Source: an uncultured Salinimicrobium sp. (lineage in GTDB: Bacteria; Bacteroidota; Bacteroidia; Flavobacteriales; Flavobacteriaceae). From it: a stretch of 34,284 nt of DNA. Positions within the stretch are counted from its first letter, which is position 1, and the number at the start of each line of letters is the position of its first letter. The stretch is from NCBI GenBank assembly GCA_946887075.1, contig CAMPKA010000027.1, forward strand, positions 1-34,284, given 5' to 3'. Position numbers and translations under genes: made by a program. The notes under the pieces were generated by a model that worked only from the letters and a program-made list of their open reading frames with translations, did no database searches and was not told the origin of the DNA. Positions 1 through 8,492 of the stretch are shown here, one piece after another.

Positions 1-55
1 GAACCCCTGTTACCAGGATGAAAACCTGGCGTCCTAACCCCTAGACGAACGGACC
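1..55 (-). tRNA. tRNA-Glu (anticodon TTC), 3' end cut off by window edge
   Basis: Read on the minus strand from position 55, the sequence folds as the 5' part of a glutamate tRNA. There is a 7-base acceptor strand (GGTCCGT), TC at positions 8-9, a D arm with GTC/GAC, and a perfect 5-bp anticodon stem CCAGG/CCTGG enclosing the loop TTTTCAT. The anticodon TTC lies at 22..20. The variable region TAACA and the first half of the T arm (GGGGTTC) are present; the rest of the T arm and the acceptor 3' strand lie beyond position 1. The layout matches E. coli tRNA-Glu closely. It lies downstream of proS on the same strand but has its own strong promoter. Confidence 0.95.
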
Positions 56-77
56 GTTGTTTATTTAATTGCGGATG

Positions 78-108
78 CAAAAATACAACTATTTTTCAAT
101 GGCGCAAA
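78..108 (-). promoter_or_regulatory. Bacteroidota-type promoter for tRNA-Glu
   Basis: On the minus strand TTTG (108..105) is followed by exactly 19 bases and then TATTTTTG (85..78). This is a full match to the Bacteroidota sigma-70 consensus TTTG-N19-TAnnTTTG. Transcription would start near 72, about 17 bases before the tRNA 5' end, as expected for a processed leader. Confidence 0.8.
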
Positions 109-132
109 TGTAGGCCAAACTTTTTTGGGTTT

Positions 133-1611
133 TTAATACGCCCGGGCAAAAAGGACCCTTCTCTCGGAAGGTTTCCCAGTAAAGACGCAGCTTCCCGGCC
201 CATCCAGATCCTCGATGGGAAGGAGTCGAATAGTCGCTTTTGTCAACTCCTTTATCTTCGCTTCGGTTTCGGAAGTTCCGTCCCAATGTGCCGAAATAAA
301 ACCTCCTTTCTCTTCCAGGACTTTTTGAAATTCTTCAAAGCTGTCCACCGGAGTGATGTGGTCATTTCTATAGCTGGCAGCCCGGTTGTACAGGTTTTCC
401 TGGATCTCCTCCATCAGCTGTTTCACCCTGTCAACAACCTCCTTCTGGGAGACTATCTCCTTGGTTAGGGTATCCCTCCTTGCCAGTTCCACAGAACCCT
501 TTTCGAGGTCCTTGGGACCGATGGCGATCCTTACCGGCACTCCCTGAAGCTCATACTGGGCAAATTTCCAGCCCGGCTTATGGGTGTCCCGGGCATCGTA
601 CTTCACCGAAATACCCGAACTACGGAGTTCCCTTACTAGCGGATCGGCTACTGCAGATATCTCTTCCAGCTGGTCTTCTCCTTTATAGATGGGAACAATC
701 ACTACCTGGATCGGAGCGAGTTTAGGGGGAAGCACAAGACCGTGGTCGTCACTGTGGGTCATGATCAAGGCGCCCATCAAACGGGTCGAAACTCCCCAGG
801 AAGTGGCCCAGACATATTCCAGAGCCCCTTCCTTACTCGCGAATTTTACATCAAATGCCTTGGCAAAATTCTGTCCCAGAAAATGGGAGGTTCCTGCCTG
901 AAGTGCCTTCCCGTCCTGCATCATAGCTTCTATACAATAGGTCTCTACGGCCCCGGCAAAACGTTCGCTTTCCGATTTGCGTCCCTTGATAACGGGCATG
1001 GCCATGAAGCCTTCGGCGAAGTTGGCATAGAGATCGTTGATCTTAACGGTCTCCTCGACGGCCTCCTCGCGGGTTGCATGTGCGGTATGACCTTCCTGCC
1101 AGAGGAATTCCGCGGTTCTCAGGAACAATCTGGTCCTCATTTCCCAGCGGACCACATTGGCCCACTGGTTGATCAGGATGGGTAGATCCCTGTAGGACTG
1201 AATCCAGCCTTTGTATGTGTTCCAGATTATGGCTTCTGAGGTGGGTCTCACCACGAGTTCTTCCTCCAGCTTTGCCTCGGGATCAACGATGAGTTTTCCG
1301 CTGTTTTCCGGATCGGTCTTCAACCGATAGTGGGTCACCACAGCACATTCTTTCGCAAAACCCTCTGCATTCTTTTCCTCTGCCTCAAAAAGGCTTTTGG
1401 GAACAAACAGCGGGAAATAGGCGTTTTCGTGTCCGGTTTCCTTGAACATTCTGTCGAGCTCCGCCTGCATCTTTTCCCAAATGGCAAAACCATATGGTTT
1501 GATCACCATGCAGCCCCTGACCGCTGAGTTTTCAGCGAGTTCAGCTTTGACTACCAGCTCGTTGTACCATCTTGAATAATCGTCTTTTCGTGAAGTTAGG
1601 TTCTTAGCCAT
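133..1611 (-). CDS. proS: Proline--tRNA ligase (archaeal/eukaryote-like form)
   Basis: Charges tRNA-Pro with proline in the cytoplasm. The 492-residue protein starting [15 protein letters not shown] has the class II synthetase layout: a motif 2 region around [20 protein letters not shown], the proline-site stretch [14 protein letters not shown], and a motif 3 region around [19 protein letters not shown]. An anticodon-binding domain follows ([13 protein letters not shown] onward). There is no long editing insertion between motifs 2 and 3, and the C terminus is RAY, so it belongs to the shorter archaeal/eukaryote-like type. A longer frame runs up to 1665, but the family start and the promoter at 1665-1694 place the start at 1611. 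No terminator separates it from the downstream tRNA-Glu. Confidence 0.96.
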   Translation of the reverse strand: MAKNLTSRKDDYSRWYNELVVKAELAENSAVRGCMVIKPYGFAIWEKMQAELDRMFKETGHENAYFPLFVPKSLFEAEEKNAEGFAKECAVVTHYRLKTDPENSGKLIVDPEAKLEEELVVRPTSEAIIWNTYKGWIQSYRDLPILINQWANVVRWEMRTRLFLRTAEFLWQEGHTAHATREEAVEETVKINDLYANFAEGFMAMPVIKGRKSESERFAGAVETYCIEAMMQDGKALQAGTSHFLGQNFAKAFDVKFASKEGALEYVWATSWGVSTRLMGALIMTHSDDHGLVLPPKLAPIQVVIVPIYKGEDQLEEISAVADPLVRELRSSGISVKYDARDTHKPGWKFAQYELQGVPVRIAIGPKDLEKGSVELARRDTLTKEIVSQKEVVDRVKQLMEEIQENLYNRAASYRNDHITPVDSFEEFQKVLEEKGGFISAHWDGTSETEAKIKELTKATIRLLPIEDLDGPGSCVFTGKPSERRVLFARAY

Positions 1612-1651
1612 GGAGGAGGATTTGGCACAAAACTTGTACCTTAATAAGAAA

Positions 1652-1682
1652 TTTGATAACAGCACAAAATTACTTATTTTTA
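1652..1682 (+). promoter_or_regulatory. Promoter for the Tyr/Arg-rich lipoprotein gene
   Basis: TTTG (1652-1655), 19 bases, then TATTTTTA (1675-1682): one mismatch in the -7 box against TAnnTTTG. It predicts a start near 1689 and a leader of about 22 bases before the ATG at 1711. It overlaps the divergent proS promoter almost completely. Confidence 0.6.
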
Positions 1683-1694
1683 TACATTGTCCAA
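1665..1694 (-). promoter_or_regulatory. Promoter for proS
   Basis: On the minus strand TTG (1694..1692), exactly 19 bases, then TAATTTTG (1672..1665). This matches the Bacteroidota consensus. The start site would be near 1658, giving a leader of about 45 bases before the proS ATG at 1611. Its -7 box lies inside the spacer of the divergent promoter at 1652-1682. Confidence 0.72.
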
Positions 1695-1710
1695 TAATAA
1701 AATCGACGCC

Positions 1711-2745
1711 ATGGAACGCACATACAAGCTTTTTGATTTAAGAGCTCTTCTGTATGGATTCGGTGCTCTTTTATTATTAGCTTCCTGTAGTTCCTACCAG
1801 TATGCCGGGTACGAAGATGACGGGATTTATTCCTCATCAGGAGATGTTGAGGCTTATACAGCTAATGATTATGAGGAATCCTATGAAGACGCCCTGTACT
1901 ATGAACGACTATTCTCAAGCCAGGCCGAGCAATTCGGGAACATTGGTGAGGAAGGAATCATTTTTACTGATATAGATACTTACTCCTCCGGCACTTATGA
2001 TCCCTCAGTAATGGATCAGGGAGGAATCGCTTATCAGTCCGGGGATCCCACCTGGGGATCGGATCCGGATGAAATCGCGGTCAACATCTACAACCACCAA
2101 ATCTTTAATCCTTATTACAGTCCTTTTTTCGGACCCTTCTATGGATACTATGATCCTTTCTGGAGTTATGGACCGTACTGGAGATACCCTTACTACTATG
2201 ACTACTATTCCCCATTTGGATATGCCTACGGTTACCACTCGTGGGGCTGGGGTTACCGATGGAATTACGGATGGAACTACTGGAGAAATCCCTACTACTA
2301 CGGTTATAACAGAAGTCCGTACCACTGGGGCAAGGATATCGCCTACAGTTCTTCAAGAAGAGATTCCTATACGGACTATGACCGTACAGACTTCAGAAGA
2401 AGCTCGGATGCCCGTACTGCCAGGGTCACCAGGTACTCCAATCCTTCTGATGTCCAGGCAGTGAGAAGCAACTCGGACAGAAGGACCTATCTTACCCGTA
2501 CTTCAAGGGTGAGATCCTCAAGGGCTGTGAGGAGTGACGACTCCCCTACTTACCGGAGGTCTTATGACAGCAGCAGGGACGTTCGGGCGGTGAGGAATCT
2601 TCCCAACAGATCCAATGACGCGGTCAGAACCCGGACTTCGAGACCTTCCAGTGATCAGGGCTCATACAGGTCATCCTCGAGTACCAGATCAAGCGGGGCA
2701 GTCCGACGTCCAGTCTCCAGGTCGAGCAGAGGCCGGGGTAACTAA
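1711..2745 (+). CDS. Lipoprotein with aromatic-rich middle and Arg/Ser-rich tail, function unknown
   Basis: I do not recognise a functional family. The 344-residue product starts [16 protein letters not shown] and has a hydrophobic signal ending in the lipobox LLASC (lipidated Cys26), so it should be an exported lipoprotein. Residues 27-120 are acidic and Tyr-rich. Residues about 124-208 are very rich in Tyr, Trp, Gly, Pro and Phe (for example [20 protein letters not shown]). Residues about 213-344 are low complexity, rich in Arg and Ser, with the motif AVR five times (near 250, 272, 293, 304 and 330). The tail looks disordered and strongly basic. The ATG at 1711 is preferred to a TTG at 1687 because it follows the predicted transcription start and gives a normal signal peptide. 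The next gene starts 14 bases downstream, so the two are probably co-transcribed. Confidence 0.85.
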   Translation: MERTYKLFDLRALLYGFGALLLLASCSSYQYAGYEDDGIYSSSGDVEAYTANDYEESYEDALYYERLFSSQAEQFGNIGEEGIIFTDIDTYSSGTYDPSVMDQGGIAYQSGDPTWGSDPDEIAVNIYNHQIFNPYYSPFFGPFYGYYDPFWSYGPYWRYPYYYDYYSPFGYAYGYHSWGWGYRWNYGWNYWRNPYYYGYNRSPYHWGKDIAYSSSRRDSYTDYDRTDFRRSSDARTARVTRYSNPSDVQAVRSNSDRRTYLTRTSRVRSSRAVRSDDSPTYRRSYDSSRDVRAVRNLPNRSNDAVRTRTSRPSSDQGSYRSSSSTRSSGAVRRPVSRSSRGRGN

Positions 2746-2759
2746 AAAAAACAAACTAG

Positions 2760-4271
2760 ATGAAGAAAATAATTTTTGCCTTCACAGTCCTCCTTTTTGC
2801 GGGGACTGCGAAGGCACAAAATGTTACGGATGCGCTTCGTTATTCCGTAAATGAGCTTAATGGTAGCGCGAGGTTTCGGGCGATGAGCGGAGCATTTGGG
2901 GCTCTCGGAGGAGACCTTTCCGGGCTCAGTGTCAATCCCGCGGGGTCAGCAGTGTTCCTGAAGAGTTTTGCAGGGGCCACCCTGGATTTCGAGACTCTGA
3001 GCAACGAAACCACCTTTATGAATGGCCTTACCAGCAGCAAAAACTCCAATGTGGACTTTGGGCAGGCCGGGGCGGCTTTCGTTTTCACCACTTCTGATGA
3101 GGAAAATAACTGGAAAAAATTCACCCTCGCTTTTAACTTTAACAAAGATGCCAGTCTTGACAGGGATTTCACTGCAGCCGGAGTAAATACCAGATCAATC
3201 GACCAGTATTTCCTCAGCCATGCTCAGGGGGTACCGCTTGATCTACTTGTTCCACTCGAAGATGAAACGGTTTCAGAGCTGTATTCCTTCCTCGGGGAAA
3301 ATGAAGGCTTCAGCGCGCAACAAGCCATGTTGGGTTACCAGGCCTTTATTATCAGCGCGGAGGATCCTGAAGATTTTGAGAACACCGCGTATTTTTCTGA
3401 GGTTGGACCCGGAAGTTTCGATCAGGAATATGCCTATGTGACCTCCGGGCTGAACGGCCGTTTTGCCTTCAATTTTGCCAGCCAGTACAAGGATTTCCTG
3501 TATCTCGGGCTCAACCTCAACGCACACTTCATCGATTATGAAAGGGTAACGAGTTTCTTTGAGACCAACAACAACGCAGACAGCAGCATAAATGAAATCC
3601 TCTTTGAAGAAACGCTCCGTACGATGGGAAATGGATTCAGCTTTCAGCTGGGTACCATTGCGCGACTCGGATCCAGCCTAAGAGCGGGACTGGCGTACCA
3701 GTCGCCGGTTTGGTATAATATTGCAGAGGAAACCACACAATTTCTTCGAACCGACAGCGCTGAATTCGGATCCGCGGTGGTAGATCCCGATGTTGTCAAT
3801 GTCTATCCCGAATATAAGCTACAGACTCCTGCGGAATACACTGCCAGTATGGCGTACCTTTTCGGAAATCATGCCCTTGTTAGCCTGGGCTATTCCTATA
3901 AAGACTACTCCACTACCCGATTTAAGCCTCAGGACGATCCCGCTTTCGATTTCCAGAATCAACTGATGTCAACCGAGCTCGGCGGATCCTCCACCATCAG
4001 GATAGGTGGGGAGTATCGATTTAATGAACTGAGCCTTCGGGCCGGCTACCGTATGCAGGACAGCCCTTATGAAGCAGCAGGATCGATTGGCGATCTTCAG
4101 GGTTACTCTGGAGGAATAGGATATGATTTTGGCAGTATCACCATAGACCTTTCCTATGATCATGCCTCGAGAGATGAAAACCCGAGATTGTTCCAGACCG
4201 GGCTAACAGACAGGGCGCATGTAGAACGGGATTTGTCACATGTGGCTCTTAGCCTGAACTTTGGCATCTGA
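2760..4271 (+). CDS. OmpP1/FadL-family outer-membrane protein
   Basis: The 503-residue protein is an outer-membrane beta-barrel of the OmpP1/FadL/TodX type, which lets hydrophobic compounds cross the outer membrane; flavobacterial members are often labelled hemin receptor. The signal peptide MKKIIFAFTVLLFAGTAKA is followed by a mature start at QN. Then comes the family hallmark N-terminal region (ALRYS, GSARFRAMSGAFGALGG, LSVNPAGSAVF). The rest alternates as beta strands with many Gly/aromatic pairs and ends SHVALSLNFGI, a typical barrel terminus. It is probably in one transcript with the upstream lipoprotein, and a strong terminator follows at 4293. The substrate cannot be told from sequence. 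Confidence 0.9.
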   Translation: MKKIIFAFTVLLFAGTAKAQNVTDALRYSVNELNGSARFRAMSGAFGALGGDLSGLSVNPAGSAVFLKSFAGATLDFETLSNETTFMNGLTSSKNSNVDFGQAGAAFVFTTSDEENNWKKFTLAFNFNKDASLDRDFTAAGVNTRSIDQYFLSHAQGVPLDLLVPLEDETVSELYSFLGENEGFSAQQAMLGYQAFIISAEDPEDFENTAYFSEVGPGSFDQEYAYVTSGLNGRFAFNFASQYKDFLYLGLNLNAHFIDYERVTSFFETNNNADSSINEILFEETLRTMGNGFSFQLGTIARLGSSLRAGLAYQSPVWYNIAEETTQFLRTDSAEFGSAVVDPDVVNVYPEYKLQTPAEYTASMAYLFGNHALVSLGYSYKDYSTTRFKPQDDPAFDFQNQLMSTELGGSSTIRIGGEYRFNELSLRAGYRMQDSPYEAAGSIGDLQGYSGGIGYDFGSITIDLSYDHASRDENPRLFQTGLTDRAHVERDLSHVALSLNFGI

Positions 4272-4292
4272 TCCGGGTTTATGAATTTTCAG

Positions 4293-4331
4293 GAGCCGTC
4301 TTTTTCACCAAAAGACGGCTCTTGTTTTTTT
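4293..4331 (+). terminator. Rho-independent terminator after the OmpP1/FadL gene
   Basis: A perfect 12-bp stem (GAGCCGTCTTTT with AAAAGACGGCTC) closes a 5-base loop and is followed by TTGTTTTTTT. It lies 21 bases after the stop codon. Confidence 0.9.
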
Positions 4332-4390
4332 CCAGGAAGAAAGAAGCGGATCCGGGTGGTGCCACTGCCTTTCAGAAAGGTTATTATATG

Positions 4391-4398
4391 TATCTTTG
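4391..4398 (+). promoter_or_regulatory. -7 element upstream of folE
   Basis: TATCTTTG followed by CA is the commonest form of the Bacteroidota -7 box. It lies 27 bases before the folE ATG and just after the terminator of the previous unit. No good TTG is seen at the expected -33 distance. Confidence 0.55.
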
Positions 4399-4425
4399 CA
4401 GCAAAATCTGTATGTATTTCAAATT

Positions 4426-5103
4426 ATGAAGAACGACAATATAGACGAGGCCATAGACGAGATGGGTGATGCATTTGTGAGTCCTAATACAGACACTCCG
4501 ATGCGAGAGGATGCCTTCGACAGGACTGATGATGAGAAAATTGCCATCATTCAGGACAATGTGAAGAATATTATGGATACCCTTGGCCTTGATCTCACCG
4601 ATGACAGCCTGAAAGGAACCCCTAAAAGGGTGGCCAAAATGTTCGTCAAGGAAATCTTCGGAGGCCTTCACCCCCAGATAAAGCCTAAGGCCTCGACTTT
4701 TGAAAACAAGTATAAGTACGGCGAAATGCTGGTAGAGAAAAATATCACCCTTTACTCTACTTGCGAACACCATCTTCTTCCTATAGTCGGCAAGGCTCAC
4801 GTCGGATATATTTCCAACGGAACCGTCGTGGGATTGTCCAAAATGAACAGGATTGTCGATTACTACTCCAGACGTCCTCAGGTACAGGAGAGGCTCACCA
4901 TGCAGATTGTAAAGGAGCTTCAGGAAGTACTCGGGACCGAGGATGTCGCCTGTGTCATCGATGCCAAGCACCTTTGTGTAAACAGTCGGGGGATAAGGGA
5001 TGTAGAGAGTAGCACGGTGACCAGTGAATATGGCGGAAAATTCAAGGAGCCCGAGGCCAGGAGAGATTTTCTGGACTATATAAACCTAGAAACCGAATTC
5101 TAA
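4426..5103 (+). CDS. folE: GTP cyclohydrolase I
   Basis: Converts GTP to dihydroneopterin triphosphate, the first step of tetrahydrofolate synthesis; the product also feeds queuosine synthesis (queE is at 16775-17389). The 225-residue protein has the type I catalytic core. Zinc ligands Cys113, His116 and Cys184 keep the E. coli spacing, within the motifs STCEHHLLP and KHLCVNSRG. The region [10 protein letters not shown] sits upstream of the core. The N-terminal 30 or so residues are acidic and less conserved. The ATG at 4426 is chosen over one at 4396, because the latter overlaps the -7 box. cysS begins 17 bases after the stop, so the genes are likely co-transcribed. Confidence 0.96.
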   Translation: MKNDNIDEAIDEMGDAFVSPNTDTPMREDAFDRTDDEKIAIIQDNVKNIMDTLGLDLTDDSLKGTPKRVAKMFVKEIFGGLHPQIKPKASTFENKYKYGEMLVEKNITLYSTCEHHLLPIVGKAHVGYISNGTVVGLSKMNRIVDYYSRRPQVQERLTMQIVKELQEVLGTEDVACVIDAKHLCVNSRGIRDVESSTVTSEYGGKFKEPEARRDFLDYINLETEF

Positions 5104-5120
5104 ATTCAATCCGCGTTTCC

Positions 5121-6605
5121 ATGGCCTTGTACCAACAGCAGGAACTAAAAATATACAATTCAATCTCCGGGGAGAAGGAAATATTCCAGCCCATCCACGA
5201 AGGGGCGGTCGGAATGTACGTCTGCGGTCCCACCGTATACAGCAATGTTCATTTAGGCAACTGCCGGACCTTCATATCTTTTGATCTCGTATTCCGCTAT
5301 CTGCGCCACCTGGGTTATAAAGTAAGGTATGTCCGGAACATCACCGATGCGGGTCACCTGGAGAACGATGCAGATTCCGGGGAAGACAGAATTGCCAAAA
5401 AAGCCCGGCTCGAACAGATAGAACCTATGGAAGTGGTCCAACGTTATACCGTGGACTTTCATAATATTCTCGATAAGTTCAATAACCTGCCGCCAAGTAT
5501 TGAACCTACTGCAACAGGACATATCGTCGAGCAGATTGAGATCATCAAGGATATCCTCGAGAAGGGATACGCTTACGTCGCAAACGGTTCTGTTTATTTT
5601 GACGTGATCAAATTCAATGAGACCCACCAGTACGGCAAACTGAGCGGAAGAAAACTCGAAGATATGATTCCCAACACCAGGGAACTCGCGGCTCAGAGTG
5701 ACAAAAAAAACCCTCAGGATTTCGCGTTGTGGAAAAAGGCAGAACCCCAGCATATCATGAGATGGCCCTCTCCCTGGAGTGACGGATTTCCGGGATGGCA
5801 CCTGGAATGTACCGTAATGAGTTCAAAATACCTGGGAGAGGAATTCGATATTCATGGGGGAGGAATGGATCTGAAGTTTCCACACCATGAGTGCGAAATC
5901 GCCCAGGGAGAAGCTGCCAGCGGAAAAAATCCGGTGCATTACTGGATGCACGCCAACATGCTGACACTCAATGGGAAAAAGATGGCCAAAAGCACCGGGA
6001 ATAATATTCTTCCCAACGAGATCTTTTCAGGAGACAACCCAAATCTGGAAAAGGGATTTCCTCCTACGGTGGCGCGCTTTTTTATGCTCCAGGCCCACTA
6101 CAGAAGTATCCTCGATTTTTCCAATGAGGCCATGCTGGCCAGCGAAAAAGGATTCCATCGTTTGATGGATGCTTACCATTCGCTCCAGGAACTCCCTTCC
6201 GGGGAAGAATCCAGTTTTTCTGTTTCTCAGTGGAAGCAGCGTTGCTATGACGCGATGAACGATGATTTCAACAGCCCGGTTCTGATCGCACAGCTTTTCG
6301 AGGCTGTCCGGCATATCAACAGTATCAAAGAAGAAAATGAGCAGTTAACAGCGCAGGACCTTGCGGACCTGAAGGAAAGCATGAGGGCCTTTATCTTTGA
6401 CATCCTCGGGCTTACGGATACTATAGAGGCAGTCAATGAGACTGGCGACCGCCTGGCGGCAACCATAGAACTGCTCATTCGGCTTCGCGCGCAGGCCCGG
6501 GAGAACCGGGATTTTGCCACCAGTGACCGGATCCGTGATGAGCTACTTGAACTGGGCATCCAGCTCAAAGACGGCAAGGAGGGAACGACTTTCACAATCG
6601 AATAG
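5121..6605 (+). CDS. cysS: Cysteine--tRNA ligase
   Basis: Charges tRNA-Cys. The 494-residue protein is a class I synthetase of normal length. It shows the zinc-site Cys35 in [15 protein letters not shown], the HIGH-type motif HLGN (44-47), the segment [24 protein letters not shown] with the other zinc-ligand region PHHECEIAQ, and the KMSKS-type motif KMAKS (287-291). A helical anticodon-binding C-terminal part follows. It follows folE by 17 bases and is followed by yidD after 2 bases, which supports one transcript. Confidence 0.97.
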   Translation: MALYQQQELKIYNSISGEKEIFQPIHEGAVGMYVCGPTVYSNVHLGNCRTFISFDLVFRYLRHLGYKVRYVRNITDAGHLENDADSGEDRIAKKARLEQIEPMEVVQRYTVDFHNILDKFNNLPPSIEPTATGHIVEQIEIIKDILEKGYAYVANGSVYFDVIKFNETHQYGKLSGRKLEDMIPNTRELAAQSDKKNPQDFALWKKAEPQHIMRWPSPWSDGFPGWHLECTVMSSKYLGEEFDIHGGGMDLKFPHHECEIAQGEAASGKNPVHYWMHANMLTLNGKKMAKSTGNNILPNEIFSGDNPNLEKGFPPTVARFFMLQAHYRSILDFSNEAMLASEKGFHRLMDAYHSLQELPSGEESSFSVSQWKQRCYDAMNDDFNSPVLIAQLFEAVRHINSIKEENEQLTAQDLADLKESMRAFIFDILGLTDTIEAVNETGDRLAATIELLIRLRAQARENRDFATSDRIRDELLELGIQLKDGKEGTTFTIE

Positions 6606-6607
6606 GA

Positions 6608-6859
6608 ATGAAAAGGGCTGTAATTCGCCTGCTCACAGGTCTGGTAAGGATATACCAGCAAGTCATTTCTCCCCTCTTCCCCGCCTCCTGTCGCTATACC
6701 CCCACCTGCTCCCAATACACTATTGAGGCGCTCGAAGAACACGGTCCTTTACGAGGGTCCTGGCTTGCGATCCGGAGAATTCTAAGCTGCAACCCTTGGG
6801 GAGGATCAGGTTATGATCCTGTACCGAAGCCCCCCTCCGGGGAAAATTGCGGTAGCTGA
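6608..6859 (+). CDS. yidD: Membrane protein insertion efficiency factor YidD
   Basis: A small 83-residue protein that assists YidC-mediated membrane insertion. The family hallmarks are all here: an amphipathic N terminus (LIRIYQ-type, seen as [13 protein letters not shown]), then [17 protein letters not shown] with its paired Cys residues, then [18 protein letters not shown]. It starts 2 bases after the cysS stop. In many bacteria yidD lies near rnpA-yidC; here it instead sits beside lgt, in a cluster with an export theme. Confidence 0.95.
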   Translation: MKRAVIRLLTGLVRIYQQVISPLFPASCRYTPTCSQYTIEALEEHGPLRGSWLAIRRILSCNPWGGSGYDPVPKPPSGENCGS

Positions 6860-6873
6860 ACAATCCAAATATG

Positions 6874-6881
6874 TATCTTTA
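6874..6881 (+). promoter_or_regulatory. Possible -7 element before lgt
   Basis: TATCTTTA differs from TAnnTTTG at the last base only and lies 23 bases before the lgt ATG, in the 45-base gap after yidD. No TTG occurs at the right distance upstream. It may be a secondary internal promoter. Confidence 0.35.
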
Positions 6882-6904
6882 CAAACCAACCATAAAACCA
6901 ATAC

Positions 6905-7729
6905 ATGTTTTTCAATAAGATTTACTGGAATCCCTCGGAAGGAATCGACCTTGGCTTTTTTACCATTCATTACTACAGCCTGATGTTCGTAGTGGCGTTC
7001 ACGCTGGGATGGTACCTGATGAAAAGGATCTATCAACGGGAAGGCATTTCGATGGAAAAACTCGATTCCCTGTTTATCTATACTGTGCTTGCCACCCTTA
7101 TCGGGGCCAGACTTGGGCATGTGATATTCTATGACTGGGATTATTTCCAGCATCACCTCCTGGAAATCTTCCTTCCGGTGCGTTTTGAACCTGAGTTTGA
7201 ATTCACCGGTTTTCGCGGTCTTGCCAGCCACGGGGCGGCTATTGGAATCATCGTGGCCATGTACCTCTACTGTCGCAATGTCCTCCATAAACCCGTACTC
7301 TGGATCCTGGACCGGATCGTGATTCCGGTCGCCTGTGGTGGCATTTTCGTCCGCATTGGGAATTTTATGAATTCCGAGATTATCGGAAAACCGACAGGAA
7401 GCGATTTCGGAGTAGTATTCATGAAACTCGGTGAGGATTTTCCCCGACACCCTGCTCAGCTCTACGAAGCAGCCTGTTATGTGGTGGTTTTCATTATCTT
7501 GTGGATCACCTACTGGAAAACCAACAGGAGCGAAAAGCTTGGATTTATTTTTGGGTTGTTCCTCGTCCTGCTGTGGACGGTAAGATTCTTTATCGAGTTC
7601 GTCAAAGAACCTCAGGTCAATGAGAGGATCAATTGGGTTCTCAATACCGGCCAATGGCTCAGCATTCCGTTCATCCTTGCCGGCCTTTATTTCATGTTCA
7701 GATCCTCAACCAAAACCCGTGTAAAATGA
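6905..7729 (+). CDS. lgt: Prolipoprotein diacylglyceryl transferase
   Basis: Transfers diacylglycerol from phosphatidylglycerol to the lipobox cysteine of prolipoproteins in the inner membrane. The 274-residue protein has several hydrophobic segments. It carries the family motifs: YYSLMF near residue 23, a GARLGHVIFYD stretch at 67-77, FRGLASHG with His109, the Lgt signature RIGNFMNSEIIG (150-161), the RHPAQLYEA motif, and a conserved Arg227 in TVRFFIEF. Length is near that of E. coli Lgt. The stop overlaps the start of the next gene by 4 bases (ATGA), and that gene encodes a lipoprotein, a likely Lgt substrate. Confidence 0.97.
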   Translation: MFFNKIYWNPSEGIDLGFFTIHYYSLMFVVAFTLGWYLMKRIYQREGISMEKLDSLFIYTVLATLIGARLGHVIFYDWDYFQHHLLEIFLPVRFEPEFEFTGFRGLASHGAAIGIIVAMYLYCRNVLHKPVLWILDRIVIPVACGGIFVRIGNFMNSEIIGKPTGSDFGVVFMKLGEDFPRHPAQLYEAACYVVVFIILWITYWKTNRSEKLGFIFGLFLVLLWTVRFFIEFVKEPQVNERINWVLNTGQWLSIPFILAGLYFMFRSSTKTRVK

Positions 7730-8211
7730 TCAAATACCCTTACCTCCCCATCCTTGCCGCTATCCTGCTCTCGGCCTGCGGTGAGAAAAAGGGTCCGGAA
7801 GCCATTTCGACCGAACCCATTTCCTTTCAAAAGGAAGGGGAGCTTGTGGTTCACGGCCAGAATGGAGATACCTTAAGCGAAATTGCCATTGAGGTAGCCG
7901 ACGATGACTATGAGCGGGAAACTGGGTTGATGTACAGAAAAGACATGGAGTCCGACCAGGGGATGTTGTTCATTTTCGAAGGGGAGGCGCCCCGCGGTTT
8001 TTATATGAAGAACACGCTGATTCCGCTTGACCTGATCTTCCTGGATTCCGATCAGAAGGTCGTCAGTATCAGCAGAAATGCAAGGCCTGAGGACTTGGAG
8101 ACCATTCCTTCAGGAGTCCCCGCACAATACGTACTGGAAATTAAGGCTGGTCTGGCAGATCGTTGGAACATTCAGGAGGGAGACAGTATTAGCTTCAAAC
8201 TCGAACCCTGA
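7726..8211 (+). CDS. DUF192-family lipoprotein
   Basis: A 161-residue exported lipoprotein. The signal MIKYPYLPILAAILLSAC ends in a lipobox with Cys18. The remainder matches the DUF192 fold: EIAVEVADDDYERETGLMYRK, then DQGMLFIFEGEAPRGFYMKNT, then PLDLIFLD, then a VLEIKAG segment. The biochemical role of DUF192 proteins is unknown to me. The ATG at 7726 overlaps the lgt stop (ATGA), which implies translational coupling; a longer frame from 7633 runs inside lgt and would lack a signal peptide. Confidence 0.93.
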   Translation: MIKYPYLPILAAILLSACGEKKGPEAISTEPISFQKEGELVVHGQNGDTLSEIAIEVADDDYERETGLMYRKDMESDQGMLFIFEGEAPRGFYMKNTLIPLDLIFLDSDQKVVSISRNARPEDLETIPSGVPAQYVLEIKAGLADRWNIQEGDSISFKLEP

Positions 8212-8436
8212 TCCCTTCTCAATCTCAGAGGAAACCGATCAGATACCGCTCTTTCCGGATGACAGTCTACGTCCCGAAGTAGGAATACTTTCGGTTCGGT
8301 GAGTCCGGCGATAGGAGACCGATTATCAGATCCCGTAAGTATCCCCACTGGATTTCTCTCCGGAATATTTCCATAGAAGATCCATCTGAAAATCGCTTGC
8401 TGTAAAAGGTAAAACCTCACGCCTTGTAATTGAAAA

Positions 8437-8457
8437 TGCCCCCTTTATCCGGAGGCA
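8437..8457 (-). terminator. Likely terminator after secDF
   Basis: On the minus strand TGCCTCC and GGGGGCA pair as a 7-bp stem (one G-T pair) around GGATAAA, followed by TTTTC. It lies 36 bases beyond the secDF stop. The rest of the 281-base gap 8212-8492 shows no gene. It does hold a weak plus-strand hairpin at 8274-8294 (CCGAAGTA paired to TACTTTCGG with one bulge) after the DUF192 gene, without a U-run. Confidence 0.45.
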
Positions 8458-8492
8458 CTTTCTATAACAAATCGAAACTAAAATTTTTGATC

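Noticed and set aside
8274..8294. Terminator for the lgt/DUF192 unit
   Set aside because: The hairpin has a bulge and is not followed by a U-run, so I mention it only as a weak hairpin.
8172..8420. Small minus-strand frame in the gap after the DUF192 gene
   Set aside because: It overlaps the DUF192 coding end, its product shows no motif, and no promoter precedes it.
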